Below, piece after piece: positions 1 to 12,135 of a stretch of 64,000 bases of DNA. The stretch is from Takakia lepidozioides (taxonomy: Eukaryota > Streptophyta > Takakiopsida > Takakiales > Takakiaceae), in the NCBI GenBank assembly GCA_030704615.1, contig CM060734.1, positions 33,930,042 through 33,994,041 on the forward strand, written 5' to 3'. The notes under the pieces were generated by a model. It was not told where the DNA came from. It searched no databases and worked only from the letters and a program-made list of their open reading frames with translations. Each line of letters opens with the position of its first letter. Within the stretch, counting starts at the first letter, position 1. The translations under genes and the position numbers were made by a program.

Positions 1-1179
1 CAGAGTGGTCATACTTCTCTGGAACTTTAACTCTCGAGTACTCGACACTGGGGATCGCAGTTGTCAATTCAGTCCGGGCCAGAAATAAGAACTTAGCTAT
101 AGAGGCTTACTCAATGATAACCCAGTGAATCAAATCCTTATTTCAAAGCAAGTGTGGAAGACAATTGTTCGACAGACAGTGCTTTTTCCATTGAAGAATT
201 TAATCGGGATTTAATCCCAGAACTTCGAATTACATATGAAAACTACCACATCCCTCTATTTCCCCCTCTCTTCAGGCTCTCTTTCACAGTACTAAACAAC
301 ATCTCTCCAGGGACATAAAAAGTTTCTTTCTTCATTCACATGTAGATGTGTCGGACAACCTGATTTACAACCTTGTTTTTTATGATCTAGAAAAGATAAA
401 ACAAAAGATCTACTGTAATTCTAGTGAAATCCAACCTGTATAGTGAAAGGTCTGTCTCAAAAGGCATTGGATTCCTTATGACTTTGTTGGGATGCCTGAA
501 CCACCCTCCTCCTTCTTTCGGTGGATCGTAGTCCCCGGGTTTTGGTTTTTTGTACTGGGTTTACGATTAGCAGGGGATATCTATCAGAAATCGCATGATA
601 GTACGCATCTTAAAGAACACTAAATACATTTGAAGGGAAAACACAAATTCTGCTTGTTAAGTATACAAGGCAAGCAACTCACAGAAACAAGAAGTGTTTA
701 TCTTTGGTATCTTGTTGCATTATGTTCTAGTGCAGAAAGACACACAGATTACTGATGTCTAGATCCGTGGGTCCAGATCACCAGACCTTGTTTCCAAATC
801 TCCAAATTTACCACAGATCTAATTTGATCAGAGAAGCATGAAACTGATGGAATTGGTTAGGGAGGTGTACTTCGACGTCGTATAAAGTCTCCCAGCGGGT
901 ACCGGATCTGTCACTTCTGGTCTCTTGTGGAATAGGTTTGGATATGGCGAGGTGAGGTGCCATTGTCTAACTCCGAAAGAAGACCACACAGTACAAGTTT
1001 GAATATTCACAGGGTAGATGAACGCTATTGGGGCACACCAAAGGAGGCAGATCTGGACTGTCTACCGAACAGCAATTCTGTGTATCTTGTCCCTTTTATA
1101 GTCTCACGGATTCATGGCACATTTAATTCAAGAGACAACATTCCCTATTATACATCTGGTCTGCGACGATCCCCTACCT
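1..1179. other. Stretch without a recognised gene
   Basis: AT-rich non-coding DNA. Six-frame reading shows only short open frames with no family motif. The left part may be the flank of a gene outside the window. Confidence 0.4.
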
Positions 1180-1270
1180 TCTAATCCTCGTTCCTGCCTC
1201 GTTTCCTTCTTTCCCACAAGTCCCATAAGCTCTTTGAGCTTTCTGCGGACGTTATATTGTGTCATTTACG
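1180..1270 (+). mobile_element. Solo LINE 3' end, plus orientation
   Basis: CCCATAAGCTCTTTGAGCTT followed by CTGCGGACGTTATA and GTGTCATTT matches, on the plus strand, the 3' untranslated end of the LINE at 2.5-4.4 kb and the solo end at 7.76-7.93 kb (both minus). The ATTTC tail is almost absent here. It is a severely 5'-truncated insertion. Confidence 0.55.
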
Positions 1271-1364
1271 TCTCTCTCTCTCACTGTTTCTTCGTCACCA
1301 GAAACAGAAGTTGGACTGCCAGAGAACACTCTTGAGCCGCTTGAACAGATCTTCACGCGGTTCA

Positions 1365-1950
1365 GATGGCTATGGCGGTTTTCGACTCGATGGGTCTTTG
1401 CACTGGGACGCAGATGGTGGTGAGTTCAAATTTAGGCAGGGCGATCTCACTGTTTTCTGAAAGAAACCCACATCCAAGAGTTGGAATATGGCTGATTTGA
1501 TAACCGTTTCTCCTGGACGTCCTCCCAGAGTTTGTCAGATTGCAAGATCTTCCAGGACTCTCTTTACAACCTTTCATTGGAATATTCAACTCAGAAATCT
1601 TATGACAATTGAAGGACAGGGTCAGGCTGTCTAATCAATCTGAGAAGTATCGGAGCAATGGCTACCGTGTCTTCATCAACAAATGCAGGCATGCCTGAAG
1701 ATGGTGTCTTCATAAAAAAATTTATTGAAAACTTTCCAAGTTCCTCTTACACCCCTTGGCTATTATCCTCAAATCGAAAGCATACATAGCACAAGAATTG
1801 CAATTAAAGGAGGGGCTCAATAAAGTACAGAAGAAAGTAAATGACATTGGTGAGGAACCCTCATGGGTATTCTTCAACGACAGATTTGCTAAGCTGTTGC
1901 CTCACATTGGATCGAACCCATCAGTTAAACGGGCCACTGTTGATCCGTAA
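1365..1950 (+). pseudogene. Unassigned gene fragment, frames interrupted
   Basis: After a leader-like stretch, ATG at 1365 opens a short frame (MAMAVFDSMGLCTGTQMVV...) resembling a plastid transit peptide in composition. It is interrupted near 1497, and other frames stay open in pieces through 1658-1790 and 1756-1950, the last ending LLPHIGSNPSVKRATVDP. No introns were obvious. This could be the 5' part of a spliced gene, or a decayed reverse-transcribed copy of one. I do not recognise the family. Confidence 0.3.
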
Positions 1951-2095
1951 GCCACAGCTCTTCTGAGATGATGGGCACATGAATGATGCTTCATGATCAA
2001 GTTTTCTTTCTGTGTTCTATTCTCATTTGAGAATTCTGTCCTGTATAAGGGAATGCTGCTTAGAAAGAAAACCTATCAAACAATGAACTCGACGA

Positions 2096-5000
2096 TTACG
2101 CCACTTGATCAGCTAGACTTCTGTTCAAAAGCATGGTGCACACTTGAATGGCTTCACCCACAGTAAGGAAGATCCACTCTTGTCCCAGTAGATCTATGTA
2201 CATCGATTGACTCAACTTCTCAATCACACTTGTTCCTGGATTCGCCAGTGCTAACTGCAGACCAGAAGATGACAAGACTAGTCAAATCTCCACATAGATG
2301 AATGATGGTTAGAAACGAGAAGACCATTTACACATAGTTAAATAGGGCTATCTCAAAGAGGTCAAAAGAGGAGCTCAAACCATTTGAGAAGGTGTCTTAT
2401 CTTACCTGAATATGGCGTCGCTTCAAGGCCCGTTCTAGCTCTTCAAAACTATGGATGCCACTGGTGTCGATGTTTGTGACAGCTGCGTACACCCAATCCA
2501 GATAATTTACTGGAGAGACATGAAATGAAATGAAATGAAATGAAATGAAATGTACTTTATCACGTCCATGAAAGAAATGAAATGAAATGAAATGGTGCTT
2601 TATAACGTCCGCGGAAAGCTCGTAGAGCTTATGGGACAAAATGGAAGAAAACATGAGAGAGGAACAAATCCAGAAACCACAATTAATGTTCTAGCGATTG
2701 TCTAAGGGTGAAGGCCTCGTGTAGGTAGGCTGCCAAGCATTTTTTATCCTCATAGTGAAAGACATCAGTGAGAGTTTGGGTTCCACTGAGTAAACAGTGG
2801 AATCTCCCACGGACCTCGTAGTATAGAGGGCAGTAGAAGAAGAAGTGTTCTTCAGTTTCAATTTCCTTGCTGCGCCCTATGCAAGCTGGACATAGGCGGT
2901 CCTCCCGTTGCAGGTTTTCCCATCTGCCAATCTCTATCCGTAGGTTGTGGGAACCCACCCTGAACCGCCCCAATGCCCTCAAGAGGGAAGGAGATAAGGG
3001 TGCTGAAAGGTAATTTGGTCTCAAGATTCTATCATCGCGGAGCACCAAGAATGTCTCTCGATAGAAGTGGAACTTTGTTGTGAGATTGGGTAGCATCCAA
3101 GTTCTCTTGACATGTAATTCCATAAGCTCTCTCCGAATGAGTCTGTTGCGGTCATGTCTGGAAGTGATGTCCACCTCATCTGGGTTCATTGGTAATAGGA
3201 AAGCAGTAGAAAGTCCGTTACGTTGAAATAAACTGTCCACTCGAGCATACCAGGAGTTCCTGAAACCTGCAGCTTTGAGCCTCATAGATGTTGTGAGGGC
3301 CCTTGCCACTAGCCCTTTGGGTGGAAGGGCCTGCAATCTATGGAGAAAGATTGTAAGCCTGAAGAGGGCCTCGGATTGCAATGGTACACATGCGAACTCT
3401 GCACCTAGGATCTGAGATGGAGTCGTGCTCCTGGCGCCAAGCATTGCTTGGAGAAAAGATGACTGTAATGGTTCCAAATTCTTTTCCCACCAGGAGACAG
3501 GGACACCAGGTGCCCAGAACTCACAACCATAGATGGTAGCAGGGCTGACGACAGTGTCAAACAGCCACTTTTTGGTCGGGGGATGCCGCAGATGTATTTG
3601 CTTACATTTGGCCTGAAGGCGGACGGAGGCCGCCTTACCTTTAGTCAATCTGTCCAAGGCTGTGGCTGCAAAGTGAAACTTGGGGGAGTGGATAACCAGA
3701 CCTAGGTACCGGTATGATTTCACAATCTCAATTTCCTGCTGGTTGAAGATGAATCTACGATCAGCCTGGCCATTGAAGACCATGATCTTGGTCTTGCTAA
3801 GATTGACTTGCACCCCATAGTCTTTGCAGAACTGTTCCAAAATTTTAAGATGGCGTTGCAGAAAGACCGGGGATTGTGCCAAAAGGGCAACATCATCAGC
3901 GTAGAGGAGATCTGATTGGGTTGGTCCCCCATCCAATGGGACCCCAACCCCATGGTTTTTTGATATGTAATTCTCCAAGGCGTCAATGTAGATCCCGAAC
4001 AGGGTAGGTGAAAGGGGCAGCCCTGTTTGACTCCAATGTTGCTGTGGATCTCGGCTGAGAATTCACCAGCGACGTTGACCATGCCAGTGACAATCTCATA
4101 CATAGAAGAGATGGCACAAAGGATGCCTGGAGGGACTTCCACTCTACGGAGCCGTTGGAAGAGAAGGTCCCGAGGAACTGAATCAAAGGCTTTGTGAAAG
4201 TCCACGAAGCAAACATAGACCATTTTTCATGCATGGCGTGAAGAGTCCACCGATAAAAAGTGGGTGGATGATGCTCTTTGTCCACTCTGTTGGAAAGCCC
4301 CGTTGCACCACCTCATTGAAGAGGTTAGCTATAAAAGGGGCTAAAGTAGGTGCAGAAAGAAAGAGAGGAATACCTCGATGATAAGGACCCTAAGTGCAGG
4401 GAGCTGATAGAGAATACAGGTGTATAAAACTAATTAAGTAGAATGCCGATTGACTTCACAAGCATTTGATACAACCTGGACCTGGTGACCTTCAGAGGGA
4501 CTTGTAGAAGCAAGGAAATATCGAAGGACTTACGAGCCATTTCCACGATCACATACTGTAGAGGCACACTGCTTGAAGATAGCTTCAAGCGCTCTTCTTC
4601 CTCGAGCACATATCTTAATATCCTGCTTGGTACATGCCCGTGATACATCCAACCCATAAGATATTAAATCAATAAAACAAAACAAAAAATTGGATAAAAT
4701 GCCTACTTATTTCCTATACACACCATTTTGTTACATCGCATTCTTTTTTCATATGAAATCATTTGGAAGTGCCTTCCCTCTTGGAACCATCCAAGGGAGG
4801 ACCATGGCATGCAAAGCTCTTTCTATCCCTCCCTAAGTTTCCATTGAAGGAAAAAAAATGACAGCACAACCAACCTTTCGCGGATGTAGTTGGAGTTAGA
4901 GAAGTAGATGGCAGCATCAATGCGCACAACAAGGATACCAGGAACTCGTGATGCATCTGGATACTGATGGACATTGCGATAGACACTGGTGCCAGGAATA

Positions 5001-8000
5001 TTCCCCAGGATGGCAGTGTGTGGCCGAGTTACATGGAACAGTATTTTGGCAAGTGAAATGCACACCTGCGTTGCCAACAAAACGTATTGAGAATGGAAAA
5101 GAAATCTTCGATGCATCTCTATCCCTCTCTATGACAAACAAAGTCAGGCATAAGACTTCCCTGAACTTGTTTTTCAGTTTATGACATGGCTGAGGACCTT
5201 AAGGATGATCTGAGGGCTCGGCCCTGGCCTAAATTTTAATCTCAGGGCCGGGAGTCTACCTTTGAATAATAAACAGATGCAGAGAGGAAAGGGAGATTGT
5301 CAATGCCCAACGTGTTGGGCGGCCTGAAGACAAAATCCATTTCTGATACAAGGTCCGGGGTATTCTCATCAGAGAGCAACCCTCCTCAGGACCATCAAGA
5401 ACATAGTCCCTGCACCTCTGTTCACCAATTTTAAAAATCTTGAGGCTGAGCCTAAAGCCCCGGTCCTGTTAGGGTCTCATTGCCGGCAGCTCACTCACAG
5501 CAGATTGATGCTTGTGTGAAGGATTTCTAGAGAAAATCTGGTAAGCCAAACCAATTGTTTATACCAATGTACGTCCCACTACAGGAGTGACCCCTCACCA
5601 AGGTTGTGTGTGTTCCCTCTTGTTCCGCCCAGGGGCGGGCCACAAGGGCTACCGCAAGCAATGTCTAATAAGTACAATCTCTTATACTTGACAACAACTT
5701 TGGAGAGGCTTCCAGACTTAATGTACATACAATTGGGCCTTCTTAAACAAGGAGGGAAGTACCTAGTCTGCTTCCTTACTTCAGTAAAATAACAGAATCC
5801 ACAAAAATCATAACTTCTGGACACCCTCACATACATTCATGTGATTCAATACAATCCAAAGAAAACAACCTGGATCTACCAGTGGGAGGGGTTTGACAGT
5901 AATTACAGCAATAAGAAGCCCAATCTCAACAGATACGAAAAAGACACCGAAGAATGCCCCCAAGCATGCAATGAAGTCGAGCTTGTCAATCTTCCAAATG
6001 AGGTATGCAGCCTTGAAGTCTATCAAACTGAGGACAGCTGCAATGATGACAGCCGCGAGGATACAATTGGGTGTGTAGTAGAAGAGCGGTGTGAGAACCA
6101 GCAGTGTAATCATCACTATCACAGCCATCACTATGTTGGAGAGCGCTGTATGGACACCTGCATTATAGTTAACCGCAGACCTTGAAAAGGACCCTGTTGC
6201 CATAACCAACATACACCCACCACACAGTATAAGCAAGTTAAGATTCTGTTGACCCCTCAAACAAAATTCATGTCACTTCCTTTTCTCTTAATTTGAGTGG
6301 GGTTACTCCAGGTTCCAATAGTGCCCACAACACTACCTTCCTTTCGGACCAAGAAAACCACCCCTCTTTTCTTCCCCTTCAGCAACCTGTTTGTGATCCT
6401 AACCTCCACGCAACCCTGCTGATGCAGAAATCCATGTAACCCACATCCCCTGAGAAATAGCTGAAACCCCACCATAAATAAGTGCACGTGAGCTCTTTCA
6501 TGCCTGAGAAATAGCTGAAACCCCACCATAAATAAGTGCACGTGAGCTCTTTCATGCCAAAGAGATAGGTTACTTATTCCATAATGTAAAGGGTTTTGGC
6601 AAAATGCACACCTGTAGCTATGTAGCACGAGGTCACAGATCCGCAAATATTCATAACTCCAAGTGCAATCATCTCCTTGTTTCCATCAATGTGGTAGTCT
6701 TTCAGTGCTGCAAATGTCCGTGCAATGGCAATAGCTTCCTACAGAGTGACCATCATTCCACCTCCTCATGAGACCTGTGACCCCGGAGGAAACAAAGAGG
6801 AGAGAGCACACCATGTTGATAACCCAAAGAATGTCTACAACCACATGCCTTCCGCTATGGAGGATAGTGGTAGCTACGGGATCAGGAATACAATACCGTG
6901 AGAGCGATGAGGGCAGCAACCAATCCAATCTTGGCAGCCTTGGCAATAAGGTGTCCACTGAACTCGAGCTCATGAGAAGAAGCCGGATTTAGACCCTTCT
7001 TAATGTGACCCACCTGTCAAAATCCATGTGAACGTAGCCTCAAATTCTTGCTTCCTGTCTCCTTCTGAGGTCCCATACTTTCAGATTATCACTATGGATA
7101 GGTCTCTAGCCAGATTCCTATAGACCAGGTACTAAATCAAAATGTGCCAACCTTTTCGTGAGGTTACTTGTCATGATTGAGAACCAGCATGTTTCCTCCA
7201 TATACATCAGCACGCACATGAACAAGTTTAGTACATGAACTGGTGACAAAATTAGAATTGGTTGTAACAGGTTGATTCATCATTGATTCATCACGTGCCC
7301 AAATGCGATTTGTCTCGATATTTAGTGAATGTACCCCTCTTATCTGCAAATGTTTACACTGTAATGGCAAGCTGCACTATGTCAAGAGTTTGAACAGTAT
7401 GCATAATGTCTACATTGGCATATTATAAGAGTTCACTGGTTCAAAATCTTTTCGGAAAAACAAAAGCAACTTACAATTTTCACCCCATGCTTGTCAGCCC
7501 GCGACACGAACACAAAGAGAGTAGACAAAATTACTGCTGTGAGTGGTGCAATTGCTGCCACCCAAAACAGCTTCTTCTTTCTCTGAGCCTGAATCAACCA
7601 ACAGAAGTCAATCATAGATATCAACCATGTTTGCAAGATCTGCCAAAGCTGCAAACGAAAGAATTCGAGTTTGTCAATTCCTGCCGGCCACGGGGAGGTA
7701 CATACATAGATGAAAGAAAAAAAACCTTACAATAGGAAGTAGAAAACAAGGGAGAGATAGAAATGAAATGAAATGAACTGGCACTTTAAAACGTCCACAG
7801 GAAGCTCAAAGAGCTTATGACGAAAGAAACAAGAAAGAGAGAGGCGCTACAAACAGCCCAAAAGCAACTAAAACTCAAGGGATGTCTAAGAGGAGGAAAG
7901 AGGGCTCACTATTAATTTGGTGACGAGAAGGAATGCCAGAAAGGAAAGCCCGATCACTATTGCTCGCCAATTCCACTGCACATCAGATGACAAAAAGTTA

Positions 8001-10163
8001 GGTGCCCCAGTTCAAGAAAAAATTGAAGCGGCGGGTGCAGGATTCAGATGTGATGGAGAACATCTCCTGTTTGGACATCAGTTGACAGGGAAGAATTTAT
8101 TGCCATTCAGACAAGATATTGAAGACAGAGACCTGCATTAGCATGGAAAATAGACAGGTCTAACATACCTCATGTATATGCCCAAAGACAGACTTCATAA
8201 CTGAAACGAAATCTGTCTTGGTGGTAAAATCCGTAATATTCAGCAAACCCTTCAGCTGTTGGAGGCCAATAGTAATAGCTGCACCGGCCATAAATCCAAT
8301 AATAGCGGCATGTGACAGAAAGTCAATGATGAAACCGAGCCTGTACAGTAGCAAAATTACCAGCTTTATAGAGCACAAAGAAGGCAATCTCCAGATCTCA
8401 AAAAGTTCAAAGAATTACAATATATTTTAATTCTATTGTTTTTGAATAATATATTTCTGCTAAGGAAATTTCAAGTTGCTGTCTCAAGCCTAACAAATGT
8501 TCTCATGTTTACATGTACACTGTCTTGGAAAGCTCATTACATAATCTGCAGCACTAATTTTAAATGCTGGCTAGCCTTGTAAGGTTCCAGACATGGAGCA
8601 AGGGAGAGACAAGTTTTAGTACATGACTGACAGGAGGTGGAAAGGGTCCCTTGGATCAAAAGGAGAGAGAGAGATGCTCAAGATGAAACAGAGAGAGATC
8701 CTCATGCCAGGACATGAAGTCATGATGGAGACAGTGTCTGGTTTTCCAACAGTGTATAAGAGGAGAGGAGGGGGAACCTCGTGAGAGGAATTTAAAACCT
8801 GAAGAGGCCCAAGGCAGCCTGGAAGACTCCAGCAAAGAAAGTGGCCGTGAAGGCAAGCTGAGTATATTGTTGTGGATGTTTGACTGGGTCAATCTCCTGC
8901 TTCAATAATGTGCCGAGTAATATGGACACGACAGCGACTGGGCCGATGGCTATGTCCCGTGAGCTTCCCAGTACGGAATATATCAGTGGGGGGACAAAGC
9001 TTGAATCTGCCATGGATTTAGGTCAGATATTTGCAAACTTAATGTCAAGTTTACAGAAGTCTAGAACTCCCTTCACTCTGTCTGTTGCCACTATAAAGTT
9101 ACTTGAATCTGCTGTATCCCAACGCAAAGATGCAAAAAACTGTTTGGGCATCCTGTGTGCCTTCCTCTGCGTGCATTTATGTTGAGTTTCTCTGTCAATT
9201 TCTCTCTAAGCTGGTCAAGACTGTCTCAAATGGTCCTGGAATGCCTTAAGCTTTTTAGAAGAATCCTCTGACTTTTAGAGATATCATTCTGTCATTTCCA
9301 CAGCACAGAAAACTGCTATAGTTTACTCAAGTTGTTCAAGGAAAGGTAGTTCAGCATTGCATGGAGCAATCACAAACACCTTGGAAGATGGGGTCAAAAC
9401 CATTTTATCGGAGGGACTCAAAAGGGGTGAAAAGGGTGCGGAGGGGGACACCACTTACAGAGGCCGTTTACAGGAGGCAAGCCCGCCAGCTTGGCATATC
9501 CCAGATCCTGAAAGCCCCACAACAGACAATGTGTATGTTCATCATTAAGATTATCCTTTAAGGTATGCTTCAAACTGCAAATACCTTACAGGGCAAGGGA
9601 AAGCAGAAGACAGACAATGTGACATTCTGAAAATTTGACGTCTACAGTTTCTGCCGAAGGCATTGATACAAATTGGAAGGACAGATGTAAAAGAAAAAAA
9701 AGTGTTTCCATGTGCATTCCTACTGAGTCCCAAGATGCTTTCCACTACAAGTGTTATTCGTACAACTACAATTTGGACCAGATAAATTATAAAATACCTG
9801 AGGAATGGCAAGGCTGGCGATAGTGAACCCTGCAATGAGATCACCTGGCAGCATTTTAAGTTGGTAACTTGGCAACCAGTCGAGAATCGGAAACACATAC
9901 TTAAGACCCAGTAGAAAACGTGCTCCTCTTGGCTGGTTCTTGAACTGGCGAAAGGAGTCTTCATAGAAGAAGGTCTCTTTCACCGCCCCCCCAAATTCTG
10001 CAGCTATGCTGCCCTTTGGTGGAAGGTTTACTTTGTGGACCAATGGCAAAGCCTCTCCTGTAGGATTTACCTTACCAGATGCCAACGGTCTGTAGGTCAC
10101 CTCGGCAGGTGGTCTCCTGTCACCGTCCTTGTGCTCATCGTTCTCAGAGTCATTGAAATTCAT
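2096..10163 (-). CDS. Sulfate transporter, SULTR3-like, 12 coding exons
   Basis: Proton-coupled sulfate/anion transporter of the SLC26/SulP family, expected in the plasma membrane or plastid envelope. Coding exons (minus strand): 10163-9798, 9507-9459, 9006-8799, 8340-8169, 7648-7475, 7013-6897, 6738-6612, 6193-5907, 5065-4875, 4622-4534, 2482-2406, 2254-2096. They sum to 2016 nt (671 aa plus TAA), every junction is GT-AG and the phases agree. The family N-terminus ([19 protein letters not shown]) precedes the membrane domain at about residues 95-500, which includes [40 protein letters not shown] and [13 protein letters not shown]. The C-terminal STAS domain (about 525-650) has [18 protein letters not shown] with the conserved Thr. 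The length is normal for plant SULTRs. Exon 5 starts with a poorly conserved hydrophobic stretch ([12 protein letters not shown]), so its acceptor is the least certain. Intron 10 carries a LINE and intron 4 a solo LINE tail. The SULTR3 subgroup is assigned from remembered similarity only. Confidence 0.95.
2515..4400 (-). mobile_element. 5'-truncated LINE with RT, inserted in intron 10 of the sulfate transporter
   Basis: Minus strand. RT motifs in order: [16 protein letters not shown] (about 4210-4160), QGCP (about 4015), [10 protein letters not shown] with the catalytic YADD at 3903-3892, LSKTKIMVF, then a C-terminal zinc finger [20 protein letters not shown] (C-C-H-C). Frame 3978-2683 is open for 431 aa. 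One nucleotide is missing in the conserved segment after QGCP. Upstream of the VDFHKAF block, part of the RT finger region is deleted: the frame jumps from [19 protein letters not shown] almost directly to it. The 3' end carries two blocks of ATTTC repeats (2515-2598), each preceded by a near copy of GACGTTATAAAG, so the tail was duplicated. Not active. Confidence 0.88.
6449..6556. repeat. Two tandem copies of a 54-bp unit in a sulfate transporter intron
   Basis: The unit starting CTGAGAAATAGCTGAAACCC and ending in CTCTTTCATG occurs twice back to back with essentially no differences, so the duplication is recent. It lies between coding exons 7 and 8, clear of the splice sites. Confidence 0.8.
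7755..7925 (-). mobile_element. Solo LINE 3' end with ATTTC tail in intron 4 of the sulfate transporter
   Basis: On the minus strand, CATAAGCTCTTTGAGCTTCC, then TGTGGACGTTTTAAAGTGCC and (ATTTC)3 match the terminal 170 nt of the LINE in intron 10. No RT sequence is present. Same family, independent short insertion. Confidence 0.7.
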
Positions 10164-10178
10164 TTTCCCTGTTTGCGC

Positions 10179-10627
10179 CTAGCAAAGAAAGCTGTCATTT
10201 GACACCATTTAGTTCAAGATGTATGTACAGTCCTTCCTCTCCAGGTGTCTCGGGAGAAGAATGAACTCTACAGAGAAGGACTTCATGGTAAGTGCCAGAC
10301 ATAGCCCTAATCCACCATCAGTCATCTCTCATTGATAACGAACGAGATCAGTCCCATACGTATGCCAAATACTCCTCCATGTGAACCTTGTGCAAGTTTG
10401 GCAGTCAAATTCATACCGCTACTAGATTTCCGATAATTCCTAAGCAAAATTGATCCATTCGGAGTTCGGAGCATTCAGAAGCTTTCGAGGCCTTTCGCCC
10501 TAGATCCGACCATAAAATCTCTCTCTCGCTCTCTCGCTCTCTCTCTCTCTCGAACCGGTACACATCACAAGCTAGCTCAAATTAAACTGGTAGCTCTAAA
10601 TTTAAAAAATCGGCTTTTAGAACTCAC
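10179..10627 (-). other. Intron in the 5' leader of the sulfate transporter
   Basis: On the minus strand a textbook donor (CAG|GTGAGT, exon end 10628) is followed 449 nt later by a pyrimidine-rich acceptor (TTTCTTTGCTAG, exon start 10178), only 15 nt before the ATG at 10163. This implies a non-coding first exon upstream of 10628. A CT/GA microsatellite lies inside the intron at about 10520-10552. Leader introns of this kind often raise expression in plants, but that role is inference here. Confidence 0.6.
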
Positions 10628-11100
10628 CTGACACAACCTCAAGCTCGATGATTCCCGATGAGGACTAAAAATCTACGTGTCTTGCACAGCCCTTCTTAAT
10701 TGTGGAATCTCTGAAAATTCCCTCCTACTAGGGAGCCTCCAACTAAATTGATCCCCATGACCATAATTTCGTGACAGTGGAGAGATGGCTAGAACTCCGA
10801 GGTAGAGAAACAGCATAGGGATCCACAGCGCCTTAAGTAGAGAATTGTAAGCAGAAGCTGCCACAAGAGCGGGCGATGCCTCCGGCAGCGCCGCCTTCTC
10901 GCAGCTGCCATGGCCTCGCTCCCACCAACCCGACCCTCCTCGCTCTCCTTTTTTTATTTCGCATCCAAAAGGAAATGTCCGTCGCATTCTTGCGCCAAAA
11001 CACTGATTCTCCAGCTGAAAAATAAACTATTTTCTGGGATTGTTTCTATTTTCCGATTTTATCACGAAAAATCCTGCTTTTTTCTTATAAACGCTAAAAT
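10628..11100 (-). promoter_or_regulatory. Probable first non-coding exon and promoter side of the sulfate transporter
   Basis: The leader exon ends at 10628. A TATA-like TTTATAAG reads on the minus strand near 11080-11087, which would put the start site around 11050 and give a leader exon of about 420 nt. The minus-strand open frame 10987-10673 is GC-rich and has no recognisable domain, so I treat it as leader sequence rather than a gene. Confidence 0.3.
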
Positions 11101-11556
11101 TAAAGAAATTGTGGACGAGAAGCGGCGACCGGCATCTTCAAACCCGGCGTTGAAAGGTAGAAACCCGTCACCCGGGAACGGGGGTTGGGGGTGCATGGCG
11201 GGCCAGGGCGGGATGGCGACCAGATGCATGCCCCCTTCCAGGTGGCAGGCCACACATCGCGGGTTGCCTCCGTTGACTCTTAAAAAAACGGCCTGGTGGG
11301 ATATTTTGGTCCAGGGAGTTACAAGTCAACTCGCACACGTGCTGTGGCTTAAGGAAACACGTCCGGGGATCGACTTGGGCATTCCGGCTTTATACCATTA
11401 CACACAAGTATGGCTATATATATAGGTGAGGATAAGGATGCCGGACGACTATGCTAGGCCAGGCATGGCCATTATGCCATGTCGCTAATGTTGCCTTCCA
11501 TGTCATGCATGCATGTTAATCAATGTACAGGTAGCGTGATGGAAGGGTAAATAAGG

Positions 11557-11760
11557 GGCGTAAAGGATTTTGGGGGCAGATTCTGCCGTTTTTGAGGCAA
11601 ATTAGGAAGCAGAAGATGGGCGCTCCACCGCGCTGGCGCTTTCTGCATTCCTAATCGGTTGTTTGACTCTCCTAATCAGCAGTTTGACTTTTATTGGCTC
11701 ATTATGGCGTGCAGCCAATCAGGGCGTCCCAGAATCTGCCCCCCAAAATTCCCTCACGCC
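11557..11760. mobile_element. MITE-like element, 204 bp, terminal inverted repeats
   Basis: Left end GGCGTAAAGGATTTTGGGGG plus CAGATTCTG, right end (reverse complement) GGCGTGAGGGAATTTTGGGG plus GGCAGATTCTG. The ends mirror each other over about 30 bp. No coding capacity. A clear target duplication was not found. Confidence 0.5.
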
Positions 11761-11870
11761 AGGGAACGCGCCCCCTAGGGCCTAGTTCGTCCCTAGGTCT
11801 CGGCGGCCTACCGGCCTCGCCCTAGTAACTCACTAGGAGCTATAATGCGCCCTAGGGGCGGTCTCTAGTG

Positions 11871-12135
11871 CGTTAAAAGCAGGTGTGGCTGATTCTGCCA
11901 CTTTTTCGGCCTAATTCTCAGGCCCAATCGGCAGGGATGGCCGATTGCGCATGGCAGACCCACCACTGAGGCCCATGTCATCTGCCATCAACCCAACCCA
12001 CGCACCTTCCCCGGAGGCTCACCCCGTTTATATCCTCTCCGGGGCTCTGAATCTGGGCAATCGATATGGGATAATCGAACCTCAATCATATTGCGTCACG
12101 TAGCGGCGAGAATCCGCCACACCTGCTTTTAACGC
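11871..12135. mobile_element. MITE-like element, 265 bp, terminal inverted repeats
   Basis: Left end GCGTTAAAAGCAGGTGTGGC plus TGATTCTGCC, right end (reverse complement) GCGTTAAAAGCAGGTGTGGC plus GGATTCT. The first 20 bp are identical. GC-rich and non-coding. It shares the GATTCTGCC motif with the element at 11.56 kb, so the two may be related. Confidence 0.55.

Noticed and set aside
2683-3978. Host gene with reverse transcriptase
   Set aside because: It lacks endonuclease and the RT finger region, has a frameshift and ends in a LINE microsatellite tail, so it is a truncated retrotransposon, not a domesticated gene.
10910-11425. 171-aa plus-strand frame
   Set aside because: Overlaps the promoter and leader side of the sulfate transporter, has low-complexity GC-rich stretches and no family motif.
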